Positions 33,168 through 42,860 of a DNA stretch of 64,000 nucleotides are shown in pieces (the first letter of the stretch is position 1; each line of letters opens with the position of its first letter). Both the position numbers and the translations under genes were made by a program. This stretch comes from Pelomonas sp. V22. Its GTDB lineage: Bacteria; Pseudomonadota; Gammaproteobacteria; Burkholderiales; Burkholderiaceae_C. The notes beneath the pieces are model-generated. The model worked only from the letters and a program-made list of their open reading frames with translations, was not told the origin of the DNA and did no database searches. The DNA is taken from NCBI RefSeq assembly GCF_030014915.1, contig NZ_JAGIXS010000003.1, positions 310,001-374,000 of the forward strand, in the 5' to 3' direction.

Positions 33168-33872
33168 ATGGACATGCGAGCGTTCGATGTGCCGCGCTAC
33201 CTGTCAGTCCTGCCGCTGTTCAGCGACCTGAGCCCCGCCGAGCTGGGGCGACTGGCACAGGGCTGCAGCATGCGCCGGCTGGCCCGGGGCGACCTGGTGT
33301 TCCGCGTCGGCGAGCCTTGCGAGGAGTTCCATGTCACGGTGCTGGGCCAGATCAAGCTGTTCGCGATCTCGCCGGCCGGACAGGAGAAGGTGATCGAGCT
33401 GGCCGGCCCCGGCCACAGCTTCGCCGAGGCGCTGATGTTCACCGACAAGCCCTACATCATCAATGCGCAGGCGCTCACCGACAGCCTGGTGCTGAGTGTG
33501 GGCAAGGCCGCCGTGGTGGCCGAGATCGAGCAGGACCCGCGTTTCGCCATGCGCATGCTGGCCGGCATCTCTCGCCGCCTGCATGGCCTGGTGCACGACG
33601 TCGAGGCCTATGCCCTGCACAGCGGCATGCAGCGGGTGATCGGCTACCTGCTGCGCGACCAGCAGGCGGAGGACTGCGTCAGCGGCGACATGCTGACCGT
33701 CTCGCTGCCCGTCAGCAAGGCCACGGTGGCCTCGCGCCTGAGCCTCACGCCCGAGTACTTCTCGCGAGTGCTGCATGAGCTCGAAGCGGCGGGCCTGATC
33801 GAGGTGGACCGGCGCGACATCCGCATCCTCGACGTGCGGCGCCTGGAGCGCTACCCGTCGACGCCGGCCTGA
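33168..33872 (+). CDS. Crp/Fnr-family regulator of denitrification (Dnr/NnrR-like), first copy
   Basis: 234 residues. An N-terminal cyclic-nucleotide-binding-like beta barrel (about 15-125) precedes a long dimer helix. A winged HTH follows at about 175-225, with VSLPVSKATVASRLSLTPEYFSRVLHELEAAG. The recognition helix EYFSR fits ExxSR, the Fnr pattern for TTGAT half-sites, which supports the predicted boxes in this cluster. There are no N-terminal Fe-S cysteines, so it senses NO or another signal as Dnr/NnrR do, rather than O2 directly. GAGGAG lies just before the start. Confidence 0.88.
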   Translation: MDMRAFDVPRYLSVLPLFSDLSPAELGRLAQGCSMRRLARGDLVFRVGEPCEEFHVTVLGQIKLFAISPAGQEKVIELAGPGHSFAEALMFTDKPYIINAQALTDSLVLSVGKAAVVAEIEQDPRFAMRMLAGISRRLHGLVHDVEAYALHSGMQRVIGYLLRDQQAEDCVSGDMLTVSLPVSKATVASRLSLTPEYFSRVLHELEAAGLIEVDRRDIRILDVRRLERYPSTPA

Positions 33873-33895
33873 GCTACGCCATCCTGCCTAGCACC

Positions 33896-33917
33896 ACCTA
33901 GTTCGAAAGAACTAGGT
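33896..33917 (+). terminator. Hairpin between the two Crp/Fnr genes
   Basis: ACCTAGTTC (33896-33904) and GAACTAGGT (33909-33917) form a perfect 9-bp stem with a GAAA loop. No U-tract follows. It could be a weak terminator or an mRNA stability element for the first gene. Confidence 0.45.
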
Positions 33918-33928
33918 CGCTGCCGGAG

Positions 33929-33942
33929 TTGATCAGGCTCAA
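33929..33942 (+). promoter_or_regulatory. Fnr/Dnr box upstream of the second Crp/Fnr gene
   Basis: TTGAT-CAGG-CTCAA, with a perfect left half-site and a 4/5 right half. It is centred about 66 bases before the start at 34002. Confidence 0.6.
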
Positions 33943-34001
33943 CTCGGAGGCCTCCCCGGTGAGAAGAATCGCGCCTCAATGCACGCCAGGGAGAATTTCA
34001 A

Positions 34002-34712
34002 ATGCAGTCCTTCTTTGACCTGCCTCGCTATCTGGCGCTGCTGCCGCTGTTCACCGAGTTGCCGGACGCCGAGCGCGATCGCATCGCGAGCGAAGGTTGC
34101 AGCCTGGAGCGCCTGGAGCGCGGCGCCATGCTGTTTTCGGCTGGCGATGCCTGCGACGCCTTCCATGTGGTCGTCACCGGCCATCTGAAGGTCTATTCGG
34201 TGGCGCGCAGCGGCGCGGAGAAGGTGCTGGAGCTGGTCGGTCCGGGGCAGACGCTGGGCGAGATGCTGATCTTCAATGAGCGCTGCCATCGGCTGAATGC
34301 CCAGGTGCTGGTGCCTTCGCTGCTGGTGCGCGTGCCGCGGGCGGCAGTCACCGCGCTGGTGCTGCAGCATCCGGCCTTCGCGCTGCGCCTGCTGGCCGGC
34401 GCTTCCCAGCGCATCCAGAGCCTGCAGCAGGACGTCGAGTCCTACTGCCTCGACAGCGGCCTGCGCCGCGTGGTGAGCTACCTGCTCGACCGGCAGGGCG
34501 CCACGGCGCCCTGCACGACAGCAGCCAAGCCGCTGACCGTTTCGCTGCCGGTCAGCAAGGCGGCCATCGCGGCACGCCTGTCCCTGACGCCCGAGTACTT
34601 CTCGCGGGTGTTGCGCGAGCTGGAGGAGGCGCGGCTGATCGCGGTGGACAAGCGCAACATCCACATCTTCGACCCCCGCCAGCTGGCCCATTACTCGCAG
34701 GCCGCGGCCTGA
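34002..34712 (+). CDS. Crp/Fnr-family regulator of denitrification, second copy
   Basis: 236 residues, clearly a paralogue of the preceding gene. Both share the opening DLPRYLALLPLF, similar barrel and dimer helices, and the recognition helix SLTPEYFSRVLRELEEA with the Fnr-type ExxSR. The Shine-Dalgarno site is AGGGAGAA. It has its own Fnr/Dnr box upstream, so each paralogue may regulate itself and the other. The sensor pockets differ (GDACDAFHVVV against GEPCEEFHVTV), which may mean different signals such as NO and low oxygen. This is inference. Confidence 0.88.
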   Translation: MQSFFDLPRYLALLPLFTELPDAERDRIASEGCSLERLERGAMLFSAGDACDAFHVVVTGHLKVYSVARSGAEKVLELVGPGQTLGEMLIFNERCHRLNAQVLVPSLLVRVPRAAVTALVLQHPAFALRLLAGASQRIQSLQQDVESYCLDSGLRRVVSYLLDRQGATAPCTTAAKPLTVSLPVSKAAIAARLSLTPEYFSRVLRELEEARLIAVDKRNIHIFDPRQLAHYSQAAA

Positions 34713-34716
34713 GCCT

Positions 34717-35343
34717 TCAAGGCAAGGGCTGCCAGCGGCGGATGTCCACGAGGTGCGGCGGCTCGGCGCTGTCGAGTGCCAGCACGAGGCGGCCCTCGCG
34801 CTCGATCAGCCGTGCTTGCGAGATGTCGACCGCACGCAGCAGGGCAATGGGCCTTCGCACGTTCAGGTGCACGACCACGGCGTCGGGGCCTTGCTGGCCG
34901 AGCAGCCAGTCCTCGCGGCCCAGCTGGCGCAGCTGGCTCAGCGGCCTTGCCAGCGGCGTGCGGCGCAAGCCCAGGTAGCCCGGTTCGGCCAGGCCTTCGC
35001 CCATCCGGTAGTCATGCACCAGGCCGCGGTACAGCGGCTCGGCAGCCGGGTCCAGCGAGATTTCCCAGAGCTCGGCCAGGCCCTCCAGCAGCACGGCGAC
35101 GCTGCGACGAGAGGGCAGCGACAGCAGGGCCCGCACCGAGCCTGGGCGGCCCTGGTCGTCAAGCACCGGCCAGCGCTTGAGCAGGCGGCCCTCGCTGTCG
35201 CTGAGGCTCAGGTGCCCGGGCCCGGCCGCAAAAAGAAAACCGGCCACGCCGAGGCTCGGCGGGCCGGGAGAAGGCTGCGCCTGCAAGGGCAGGGCAGCGC
35301 AGGCCAGCAGCTGGCAGAGCCGCCGCCGGCTAGGGCTCGTCAC
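34717..35343 (-). CDS. Exported protein of unknown function in the nirS operon
   Basis: 208 residues from a GTG at 35343 that overlaps the cytochrome stop as GTGA. The N-terminus SRRRLCQLLACAALPLQAQ is a signal peptide, possibly Tat-type given the three Arg. The mature protein is beta-rich with repeating strands (GHLSLSDSEGRLLKRWPVL; RRSVAVLLEGLAELWEISL; PHLVDIRRWQPLP), like part of a beta-propeller. It is too short to be NirF or NirN. Its position directly after nirS and the c-type cytochrome suggests a role in nitrite reductase assembly or electron transfer, unproven. Confidence 0.7.
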   Translation of the reverse strand: MTSPSRRRLCQLLACAALPLQAQPSPGPPSLGVAGFLFAAGPGHLSLSDSEGRLLKRWPVLDDQGRPGSVRALLSLPSRRSVAVLLEGLAELWEISLDPAAEPLYRGLVHDYRMGEGLAEPGYLGLRRTPLARPLSQLRQLGREDWLLGQQGPDAVVVHLNVRRPIALLRAVDISQARLIEREGRLVLALDSAEPPHLVDIRRWQPLP

Positions 35344-35648
35344 TGCTTGAGTATCCAGACGAGCGCGTCTTTCAGGTCGCCATCGGCGATCTTGTCGGCG
35401 CCGTTGGGCGGCATCGGAATCTGCCCGAACACGCCCTTGCCACCGGCCCGCACCTTCTGGCTCAGCGCGGCGACCGCGTCCTGGCCCTTGTACTTGGCGG
35501 CAATGTCCTTGAAGGACGGCCCGACCAGCTTCTTGTCCTTGGCATGGCAGGCCATGCAGCCGGCCTTGGTCAGGGCCTCCTCGGGCGTGGCCGCAGCAGC
35601 AGGCAGGGCCAGGCCAAGGGCGGTCGTCAGCAGCAGCATTGCTTTCAT
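35340..35648 (-). CDS. Small periplasmic cytochrome c551-like protein (probable electron donor to NirS)
   Basis: 102 residues from the ATG at 35648 (AGGAG eight bases upstream). A signal peptide ends near AAAA (residue 20). The haem motif is CMACH in AGCMACHAKDKKLVGPSFKDIAAKYKG. The axial Met is in FGQIPMPPN, typical of c551/NirM-type class I cytochromes. It lies 16 bases after nirS and would donate electrons to it. The symbol nirM would be appropriate by position, but the family is broad. Confidence 0.88.
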   Translation of the reverse strand: MKAMLLLTTALGLALPAAAATPEEALTKAGCMACHAKDKKLVGPSFKDIAAKYKGQDAVAALSQKVRAGGKGVFGQIPMPPNGADKIADGDLKDALVWILKQ

Positions 35649-35664
35649 CGATGGCTCCTTCCGG

Positions 35665-37525
<1,861 letters not shown>

Positions 37526-37585
37526 GGCGACACGGCCCCGACTCCGGGATGCTTGACCTCAATCACACAGCCATGGAGCAAGCAA

Positions 37586-39556
37586 GTGAAGAACAACAAG
37601 ATGCATCGCGGATTCCCACCGAGCCTGCTGAGCCTGGCGCTGGCCGCTAGCGGCGGTGCCTGGGCCGAGGCAGAACCGGTGCCGGCGCCGGCGCCTGAGC
37701 AACTGCCGCTGGTCGTGGTCTCGGCCACCCGCCACGCCATGCTGCTGGTGGATGCGCCGGCGGCGATCAGCGTGGTCAACGCCGAGCAGATCGCCGCTCG
37801 CGGTGCCGACAACGTGCTGGAAGCGGTGCGCGGCGAGACCGGCGTGTCCGTCTTCGGCCGCACCATCAGCGGCCGCAAGACGCTCAGCCTGCGGGGCATG
37901 GATGCGCGGCACACGCTGATCCTGGTGGATGGCAAGCGCATTGGCGCGAGCGATGGGGTCATCGGCCACAGCGACTTCCAGATCGACTGGCTGAACATGG
38001 GCGACGTGGACCGCATCGAGGTGCTGCGCGGGCCGCTCTCGGTGCTCTATGGCGCCGAGGCCCTGGGTGGGGTGGTGCAGCTCTTCAGCAAGGCACCGGC
38101 GCGCCAATGGGAGGGCACGGCGCTGTTGGAGGGCTCGCAGGCCGCAGGCGAGCGGGGCGGCGACGGGCATCGCGCTGCGGTGCGCCTGTCTGGCCCCTTG
38201 AGCGAACAGCTGCGCGGCACGCTGAGCGCCTCCGACAGCCGGCGAGATGCGGTGGTGTCGCCGCTGGATGCCCGCGTCTCCGACATCGAGGGCCGGCACA
38301 AGAAGGAGGCCAGCCTGCGTTTGCAATGGGAGCCGCTGCGTGACCAGGTGATCGACCTCGAGCACCGCGTGGGCCGCGAGGACCGCGAGGCCTTCGCCGT
38401 CGAGAAGAGCGGCAAGAAGCGCGTCTATGAGTCAGATACCGACATCCGACGCGAACACACGAGCCTTGGCTGGAGTGCCGACTGGGGTGGGGCGGGCGAA
38501 TGGCGCAGCCTGCTGCGCTACTACCAGAGCCGCTTCGAGATGCAGAACAGCCGCAGCAACGGCGTCACGGCTCTGCGGCCCAACACCCTGGTCGACCGCG
38601 TGGCGGAGGCGCAGGTGTCCACACGCTGGGACGCCGCGCAACTGCTGAGCGCCGGCCTGGAGCTGCGCGACGAGCAGCTCGACAACGTCGGCCTGCCCGG
38701 TGGCCAGAGCAGTGCCAGCCACCGCTCGCTGCATCTGCAGGACGAGATCGAGCTGGCGCGGTCGCTGACCGTCACCGCCGGCCTGCGTCACGACCGCCAT
38801 GAGCGCTTCGGTGGCCACCTGAGCCCGCGGCTCTATGCCGTCTGGCATCCGGCCGAGGGCTGGACGCTCAAGGGCGGCTACTCGACCGGCTTCAAGCCGC
38901 CGACGCTCAAGCAGATCACGCCGGGCTACCAGGAGGATGAGGGCCCCTACACCTATGTGTCGCAGCCGGCCCTGCGGCCCGAAACCAACCACGCGCAGGA
39001 GCTGGGCCTCGGCTTCGAGCGCGGTGGTCAGTCGGTGCAGCTGATGGTGTTCGACAACCGGCTCCGCGACCTGATCGTGCCGCAGCTTGTCGGCGTCGTG
39101 GCGGGCCGGCAGACCTACCGCTTCGAGAACATCGACCGTGCGCGCCTGCGTGGCGCCGAGCTCAGCGGCCGCAGCGAGCTGGGCGGGGGTTTCTCGGCGC
39201 AACTCGGCTATCAGTACCTGGATGCCAGGGATGGCAACGGCCTGCGCCTTGAGAAGCGGCCGCGCCACAGTGTGGGCGCGGCGCTGGATTGGGCCAGCGG
39301 GCCCTGGCGCGCCGGCCTGCGCGTCGACCGGGCCATCGACCAGACCATCGCCAGCGCGGTCGTCGGCCAGGCGCCGCTGCCGCTGCCGGACCTGACCCAG
39401 ATCAGCGCCCAGGTGTCTCGCAAGCTGAGCCGGCAACTGGAGTTGAGTCTGGGCGTCAGCAATGTGGGCAACACCAGCCTGGCCGAGAAAAGCCCACTGT
39501 TCACCTGGGCCGAAGCGCCGCGCACCTGGCGCCTGAGCCTGCGCGGCCAGTGGTGA
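37586..39556 (+). CDS. TonB-dependent outer-membrane receptor
   Basis: About 656 residues. The GTG start at 37586 has GGAG seven bases upstream. An ATG at 37601 is the alternative, and a TTG further upstream is unlikely. The signal peptide is followed by a TonB-box region (LPLVVVSATR). The plug domain has APAAISVVNAEQIAARGADNVLEAVRGETGVSV, RGMDARHTLILVDGKRI and DRIEVLRGPLSVLYGAEALGGVVQL. A 22-stranded barrel ends in the C-terminal aromatic-rich strand RLSLRGQW. The ligand is unknown. Divergence from nirS suggests uptake of iron, haem or a metal needed for denitrification. Confidence 0.88.
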   Translation: MKNNKMHRGFPPSLLSLALAASGGAWAEAEPVPAPAPEQLPLVVVSATRHAMLLVDAPAAISVVNAEQIAARGADNVLEAVRGETGVSVFGRTISGRKTLSLRGMDARHTLILVDGKRIGASDGVIGHSDFQIDWLNMGDVDRIEVLRGPLSVLYGAEALGGVVQLFSKAPARQWEGTALLEGSQAAGERGGDGHRAAVRLSGPLSEQLRGTLSASDSRRDAVVSPLDARVSDIEGRHKKEASLRLQWEPLRDQVIDLEHRVGREDREAFAVEKSGKKRVYESDTDIRREHTSLGWSADWGGAGEWRSLLRYYQSRFEMQNSRSNGVTALRPNTLVDRVAEAQVSTRWDAAQLLSAGLELRDEQLDNVGLPGGQSSASHRSLHLQDEIELARSLTVTAGLRHDRHERFGGHLSPRLYAVWHPAEGWTLKGGYSTGFKPPTLKQITPGYQEDEGPYTYVSQPALRPETNHAQELGLGFERGGQSVQLMVFDNRLRDLIVPQLVGVVAGRQTYRFENIDRARLRGAELSGRSELGGGFSAQLGYQYLDARDGNGLRLEKRPRHSVGAALDWASGPWRAGLRVDRAIDQTIASAVVGQAPLPLPDLTQISAQVSRKLSRQLELSLGVSNVGNTSLAEKSPLFTWAEAPRTWRLSLRGQW

Positions 39557-39626
39557 GCATCGCCGCCGGACCGGCGGCGCTTTGAGGGGGGAAGGCTGAG
39601 AGTCTGAGGGGCTGAGAGCCAAAGAA

Positions 39627-39654
39627 AAAGGGCCTGACTTGCGTCAGGCCCTTT
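39627..39654 (+). terminator. Intrinsic-type terminator after the TonB receptor
   Basis: AAAGGGCCTGAC (39627-39638), loop TTGC and GTCAGGCCCTTT (39643-39654) form a perfect 12-bp stem with A-rich sequence before it and a T-containing tail after. It can act in both directions, separating the receptor from the integrated element. Confidence 0.8.
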
Positions 39655-39671
39655 GCCTTGGTTTTTCAACC

Positions 39672-39726
39672 TTTGTTGGTGCCGATGAAGAGAGTCGAAC
39701 TCCCGACCTTCGCATTACGAATGCGC
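39672..39726 (+). repeat. Distal attachment-site repeat (3' part of tRNA-Thr)
   Basis: 55 bases identical to 44299-44353, which lie within and just 3' of the intact tRNA-Thr. This copy holds the CCA end, acceptor 3' strand, T arm and part of the anticodon arm. It is not a functional tRNA. It marks one end of the integrated element. Confidence 0.9.
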
Positions 39727-39908
39727 GAATAGGCACATTTGCGTGTGTTGATGTGCGTCGATAGAATCGTTGCAAATCAACAACTTGTGCGCGCTTAACT
39801 GGCTATCCATCCAGTCTCTGTGTTGAGCCGGATTCGTCAAAATTGGGCGAATCTGGCTACATGGTGGCTACATGGAGACTATGCGGCGGGCACTGCGAAG
39901 GTTCAGCA
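39727..39908. other. Element end: noncoding DNA between the attachment repeat and the integrase gene
   Basis: This AT-richer stretch has no gene. It contains GTGTTGATGTGCG-type repeats near 39745 and a double repeat at 39854-39874 that is also present at the other end of the element. It probably holds integrase arm sites and the integrase promoter. Confidence 0.5.
39854..39874 (+). repeat. Possible integrase arm-type repeat, left end
   Basis: Two copies of TGGCTACATG separated by a single G. The identical 21-base unit occurs at 44227-44247 near the other end of the element. It is 128 bases inside the left attachment repeat and is read in the same orientation. Confidence 0.6.
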
Positions 39909-41276
39909 ATGGCCCGCCCACGCAAAACAGATGCCCCCGACCTTGCCGAAACTCACGACCTGTCGGCGGGCCTAATTGAGCGGCTGACGTGTCCAGCCGG
40001 CAAGCAGCAGGCCTTTCTGCGCGACGCGGTTTCTGCCGGCTTGCGGGTGCGGGTGACTGAATCCGGGGCCAAGTCCTTTGTGTTCGAGGCCAAGCTGAAC
40101 CGCCAGACCATCCGGCGCACCATTGGCGACGTGCGGGCCTGGACCATCGAGGACGCCCGCAAGGAGGCGAACCGCCTGCGGGTGACGCTGGACAAGGGAG
40201 ACGACCCGCGCGAACTGGAGCGCCAAGCGCAGGCGCTGAAGGCGGCCCAGCAAGTCCAGGCCCTGGCCGATGCTGTGACTGTCTCGCAGGCCTGGAGTCG
40301 CTACGTCGTTGAAGGCCGGCCCAAGCGCAAAGAGACATGGAAGCCGCGCTATCTGGCCGACATGGCGAAGATGACCGCAGCCGGTGGCGAGAAGCGTAAG
40401 CGAGGGCAGGGCGTGACGCTGCCGGGCCATCTGTTCCCGCTGATGGGCCTTCGCTTGTCAGACGTAGACGAGGACACCCTGACAGACTGGTTTCAAAGAG
40501 AGAGCCGGCGCAGCAAGCACCAAGCTGCCCGCGCGCTGATGATGTTCCGGGGCTTCCTGCGCTGGTGTGCGGCCCGGCCTGAGTACCGGGGCCTGATTGA
40601 CCGGGACGCCGGCAAGGCTGCGGCCATCGTTGAAGCGATGCCCAGCACTGTGCGCCGAACTGATGCGCTTGAGGCCGCGCAGGTGGCTGGCTGGTGGACT
40701 GGCGTGGAGCAGTTGCCCAACGTGACCGCATCTGCCTATCTGCGGGCTCTACTGCTGACGGGAGCAAGGCGTGAGGAAATGGCGGGCCTGCGCTGGGCTG
40801 ATGTGGACTTTCAGTGGCGCAAGCTGACGATTGCCGACAAGGTGGATGCAAGCCGCACCATTCCGCTGACACCCTATTTGGCTTGGATGCTGTCGACCTT
40901 GCCCCGCGCCAAGGACGCGGACGGGAACCCGAGCGCCTTTGTGTTCGCCAGCGCCAGCAAGTCCGGGCGCATTGCTGACCCGCGCGCAAGCCATGCCAAG
41001 GCCTTGCAGAGCGCGGCCATTGACGGGCTGACGATTCACGGCCTGCGCCGCTCCTTTTCTCTGCTTGGTGAGGCTGCTGGAGCGCCAGCCGGAGCGATTG
41101 CCCAAGTGATGGGGCACAAGCCGAGCGCGACCGCAGAAGGCTACCGGCCCCGCAGCGTGGACGCCCTGCGGCCATTCCTGGCGCAGATTGAGACGCACGT
41201 TCTTGGCTTGGCTGGCGTGGACTTCGACCCTGCCAAGGTCCACCCGTCAGGCCTGCGCGTGGTGGCCGCTGCCTAA
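39909..41276 (+). CDS. Tyrosine recombinase (integrase) of the element
   Basis: 455 residues from the ATG at 39909; an upstream ATG at 39843 crosses the repeat and is rejected. The N-terminal arm domain (DUF4102-like) has AGLRVRVTESGAKSFVFE. The core-binding domain spans about 125-245. The catalytic residues are Arg287 (LLTGARREEM), His377 and Arg380 (HGLRRSF), His403 (MGHK) and Tyr412 (EGYR). The layout is that of P4-like integrases that recombine at tRNA 3' ends. It is next to the distal attachment repeat, and the matching full tRNA-Thr is at the other end. Confidence 0.93.
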   Translation: MARPRKTDAPDLAETHDLSAGLIERLTCPAGKQQAFLRDAVSAGLRVRVTESGAKSFVFEAKLNRQTIRRTIGDVRAWTIEDARKEANRLRVTLDKGDDPRELERQAQALKAAQQVQALADAVTVSQAWSRYVVEGRPKRKETWKPRYLADMAKMTAAGGEKRKRGQGVTLPGHLFPLMGLRLSDVDEDTLTDWFQRESRRSKHQAARALMMFRGFLRWCAARPEYRGLIDRDAGKAAAIVEAMPSTVRRTDALEAAQVAGWWTGVEQLPNVTASAYLRALLLTGARREEMAGLRWADVDFQWRKLTIADKVDASRTIPLTPYLAWMLSTLPRAKDADGNPSAFVFASASKSGRIADPRASHAKALQSAAIDGLTIHGLRRSFSLLGEAAGAPAGAIAQVMGHKPSATAEGYRPRSVDALRPFLAQIETHVLGLAGVDFDPAKVHPSGLRVVAAA

Positions 41277-41374
41277 CGCTAGACTGTTTTGCCCCAGCTA
41301 GGCCCGCGAACCCAAGAGCGGGACACCTTCACCCGCCTGCTGGGGCTCCCGTTGAAGGGCGCTAGAGGGGCGCA

Positions 41375-42058
41375 ATGGACTACTTGCCTAAAGACGCGAC
41401 CATTGAAGAGGCGTGCAATTGGCTGCACGCAAAGACAGGTCAAACGTGGGTGCTGGCCCGCTTGCTGGAATGTCACTTGGTGCCGCATTTCTGGCTTGAG
41501 TACACACCAGGATTCCCAGCAATCTTTGGCAACCGATTCGAGGGCTATCAAACCCGAATGATGTTTCAGGGGGACTTGCGCCGCTTAGAGTCGGATAGGG
41601 TTGAAGCCTTCGTGAGTATGTTCGCCGCCCACGATGGGAACCCGATAAGAGTTGAGCCCGCCTTCCGTGTGCCGCTGTCAGAGCTGCGGTTCAAGCGCGA
41701 GCAAGTGGAGCGAGTGGCTGAAATTGTCGCGTCGTCAGGTTCTCCCCAGCGGGTGGCCGAGTCGCCTGCAGGAGTTGAGCAGGCTGGTGACGACGACCAG
41801 GCCGCAGCAGCTGTCGCTAGCGAATTTCAGCCGTTTCAGCGTTTTCCAGCGCAAGAGGCAAAGGTTCTAGCTGTCATTCGAGACATGGGGCACCAACCCG
41901 AGAGCTTGCCGCCGAGGGTGGCTGGAAGACCTTGGATAAAGGCTGGCGCCTGGGCTGCGATTGGTGTCTGCAGCCTGTTCAGTTCAGAGAAGGTCTTTGA
42001 TAAGGCTTGGGAGCGCCTGCGACAAAGTGGCGCTATCCGCGAACGTGCTGGGCTTTGA
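41375..42058 (+). CDS. Hypothetical protein of the element
   Basis: 227 residues, starting about 100 bases after the integrase stop, on the same strand. It opens with MDYLPKDATIEEACNWLHAKTGQTWVLARLLECHLVPHFWL. The middle has RFKREQVERVAEIVASSGSPQ, then an Ala/Glu/Asp-rich linker. The C-terminal part (KVFDKAWERLRQSGAIRERAGL) may be a small HTH. I recognise no family. Codon use is slightly less GC-biased than in the chromosomal neighbours. Confidence 0.65.
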   Translation: MDYLPKDATIEEACNWLHAKTGQTWVLARLLECHLVPHFWLEYTPGFPAIFGNRFEGYQTRMMFQGDLRRLESDRVEAFVSMFAAHDGNPIRVEPAFRVPLSELRFKREQVERVAEIVASSGSPQRVAESPAGVEQAGDDDQAAAAVASEFQPFQRFPAQEAKVLAVIRDMGHQPESLPPRVAGRPWIKAGAWAAIGVCSLFSSEKVFDKAWERLRQSGAIRERAGL

Positions 42059-42157
42059 GTACTCCCCCCAACTGGGGTAGTGGGGGAGGGTTGCGGGGTA
42101 CGGTGTAGGGGGAGTAATCGTGCGAGGCCATGTTCAACGAATCAAGGTGATTCAGAC
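42059..42157 (+). promoter_or_regulatory. Probable promoter/regulatory region of the AlpA-rep genes
   Basis: This gap contains the G-rich dyad CTCCCCC (42061-42068 region) and GGGGGAG (42084-42090 region). A further GGGGGAG follows near 42109. It could be a terminator hairpin for the upstream gene combined with a promoter for the small-gene operon. The pattern is suggestive only. Confidence 0.35.
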
Positions 42158-42373
42158 ATGGCTGCAAAGATTGTTCAACCCGCACCGTTGGAATATGAAA
42201 CCCGCGCTGCATTGCCGACCTCAGAGGCGGCATTTCACCTAAATCGAGCGCAGCAGACGCTGCGACTCTGGGCGATGCACGATGGCGCCGGCCCGATTCG
42301 GCCGCTGAGAATAAATGGTCGCCTTGCCTGGCCGGTTGCCGAGCTGAAAAAGCTGCTGGGGGTGGCGAAATGA
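42158..42373 (+). CDS. AlpA/excisionase-like small HTH protein
   Basis: 71 residues from the ATG at 42158 (AAGG about 10 bases upstream). The core, AFHLNRAQQTLRLWAMHDGAGP then IRPLRINGRLAWPVAELKKLL, resembles MerR-like winged-HTH proteins of the AlpA/Xis type used by prophages and satellites to promote excision or activate element genes. It overlaps the next gene by ATGA and is likely the element's directionality factor or regulator. Confidence 0.65.
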   Translation: MAAKIVQPAPLEYETRAALPTSEAAFHLNRAQQTLRLWAMHDGAGPIRPLRINGRLAWPVAELKKLLGVAK

Positions 42374-42714
42374 AAAACGCCCGACCCCCAAAAGGAAAGC
42401 CGAGCGCCCTGGACAGCGCCGATTCTAAGCCGCGTCACTTCACAGGCACTGACAACCCGCGACACCTTCGCGTCATCCAGGCTCTGACTGTTCGACCGAC
42501 GCCGCGCGAGCAGCTTGACCAAGTTGCAGGCGCTGCCAACGGCCCGGAGCTGGTGGCAGAACTGCGCCGACGAGGCTTGGAAATCCCGTGCACTCGCACC
42601 AAGAAGAAAGACCGGGACCTGTTCGACTGCTGGCCGGGCGTCTATTCCCTGACCAACGCAGACCGGCGAAAGCTGAACGACTGGAAGCGCAAGCGCCAAG
42701 GGGGGCTGCAATGA
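42370..42714 (+). CDS. Prophage-type winged-helix-like protein
   Basis: 114 residues, overlapping the AlpA-like gene by ATGA and the following gene by ATGA. The sequence RVIQALTVRPTPREQLDQVAGAANGPELVAELRRRGLEIPC is a short DNA-binding-like helical domain. It ends with WPGVYSLTNADRRKLNDWKRKRQ. Similar proteins occur in prophages and satellites without a known function. Confident as a gene because of the overlaps. Confidence 0.7.
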   Translation: MKNARPPKGKPSALDSADSKPRHFTGTDNPRHLRVIQALTVRPTPREQLDQVAGAANGPELVAELRRRGLEIPCTRTKKKDRDLFDCWPGVYSLTNADRRKLNDWKRKRQGGLQ

Positions 42715-42860
42715 GCCGCCCCGCCTGGATTGACGACTTGCAGGCGCTGGCTGTCCGCTTCGGCTATGGGCTCGGGCCAGATTTGGCCGCCATGTCGCTA
42801 GTCGACCTGTGGGGCGTGTACACGTTCCTGCGGGCCTGGATGGAAAGGGGGCAGGTATGA
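42711..42860 (+). CDS. Small hypothetical protein of the element
   Basis: 49 residues (MSRPAWIDDLQALAVRFGYG and following, ending FLRAWMERGQV), joined by ATGA overlaps on both sides. No recognised family. The tight coupling to the winged-helix and replication genes supports it being real. Confidence 0.55.
   Translation: MSRPAWIDDLQALAVRFGYGLGPDLAAMSLVDLWGVYTFLRAWMERGQV

Noticed and set aside
39672..39726. Second functional tRNA gene
   Set aside because: Only the 3' part of tRNA-Thr is present. The D arm and 5' acceptor strand are absent, so it is an attachment-site duplicate.
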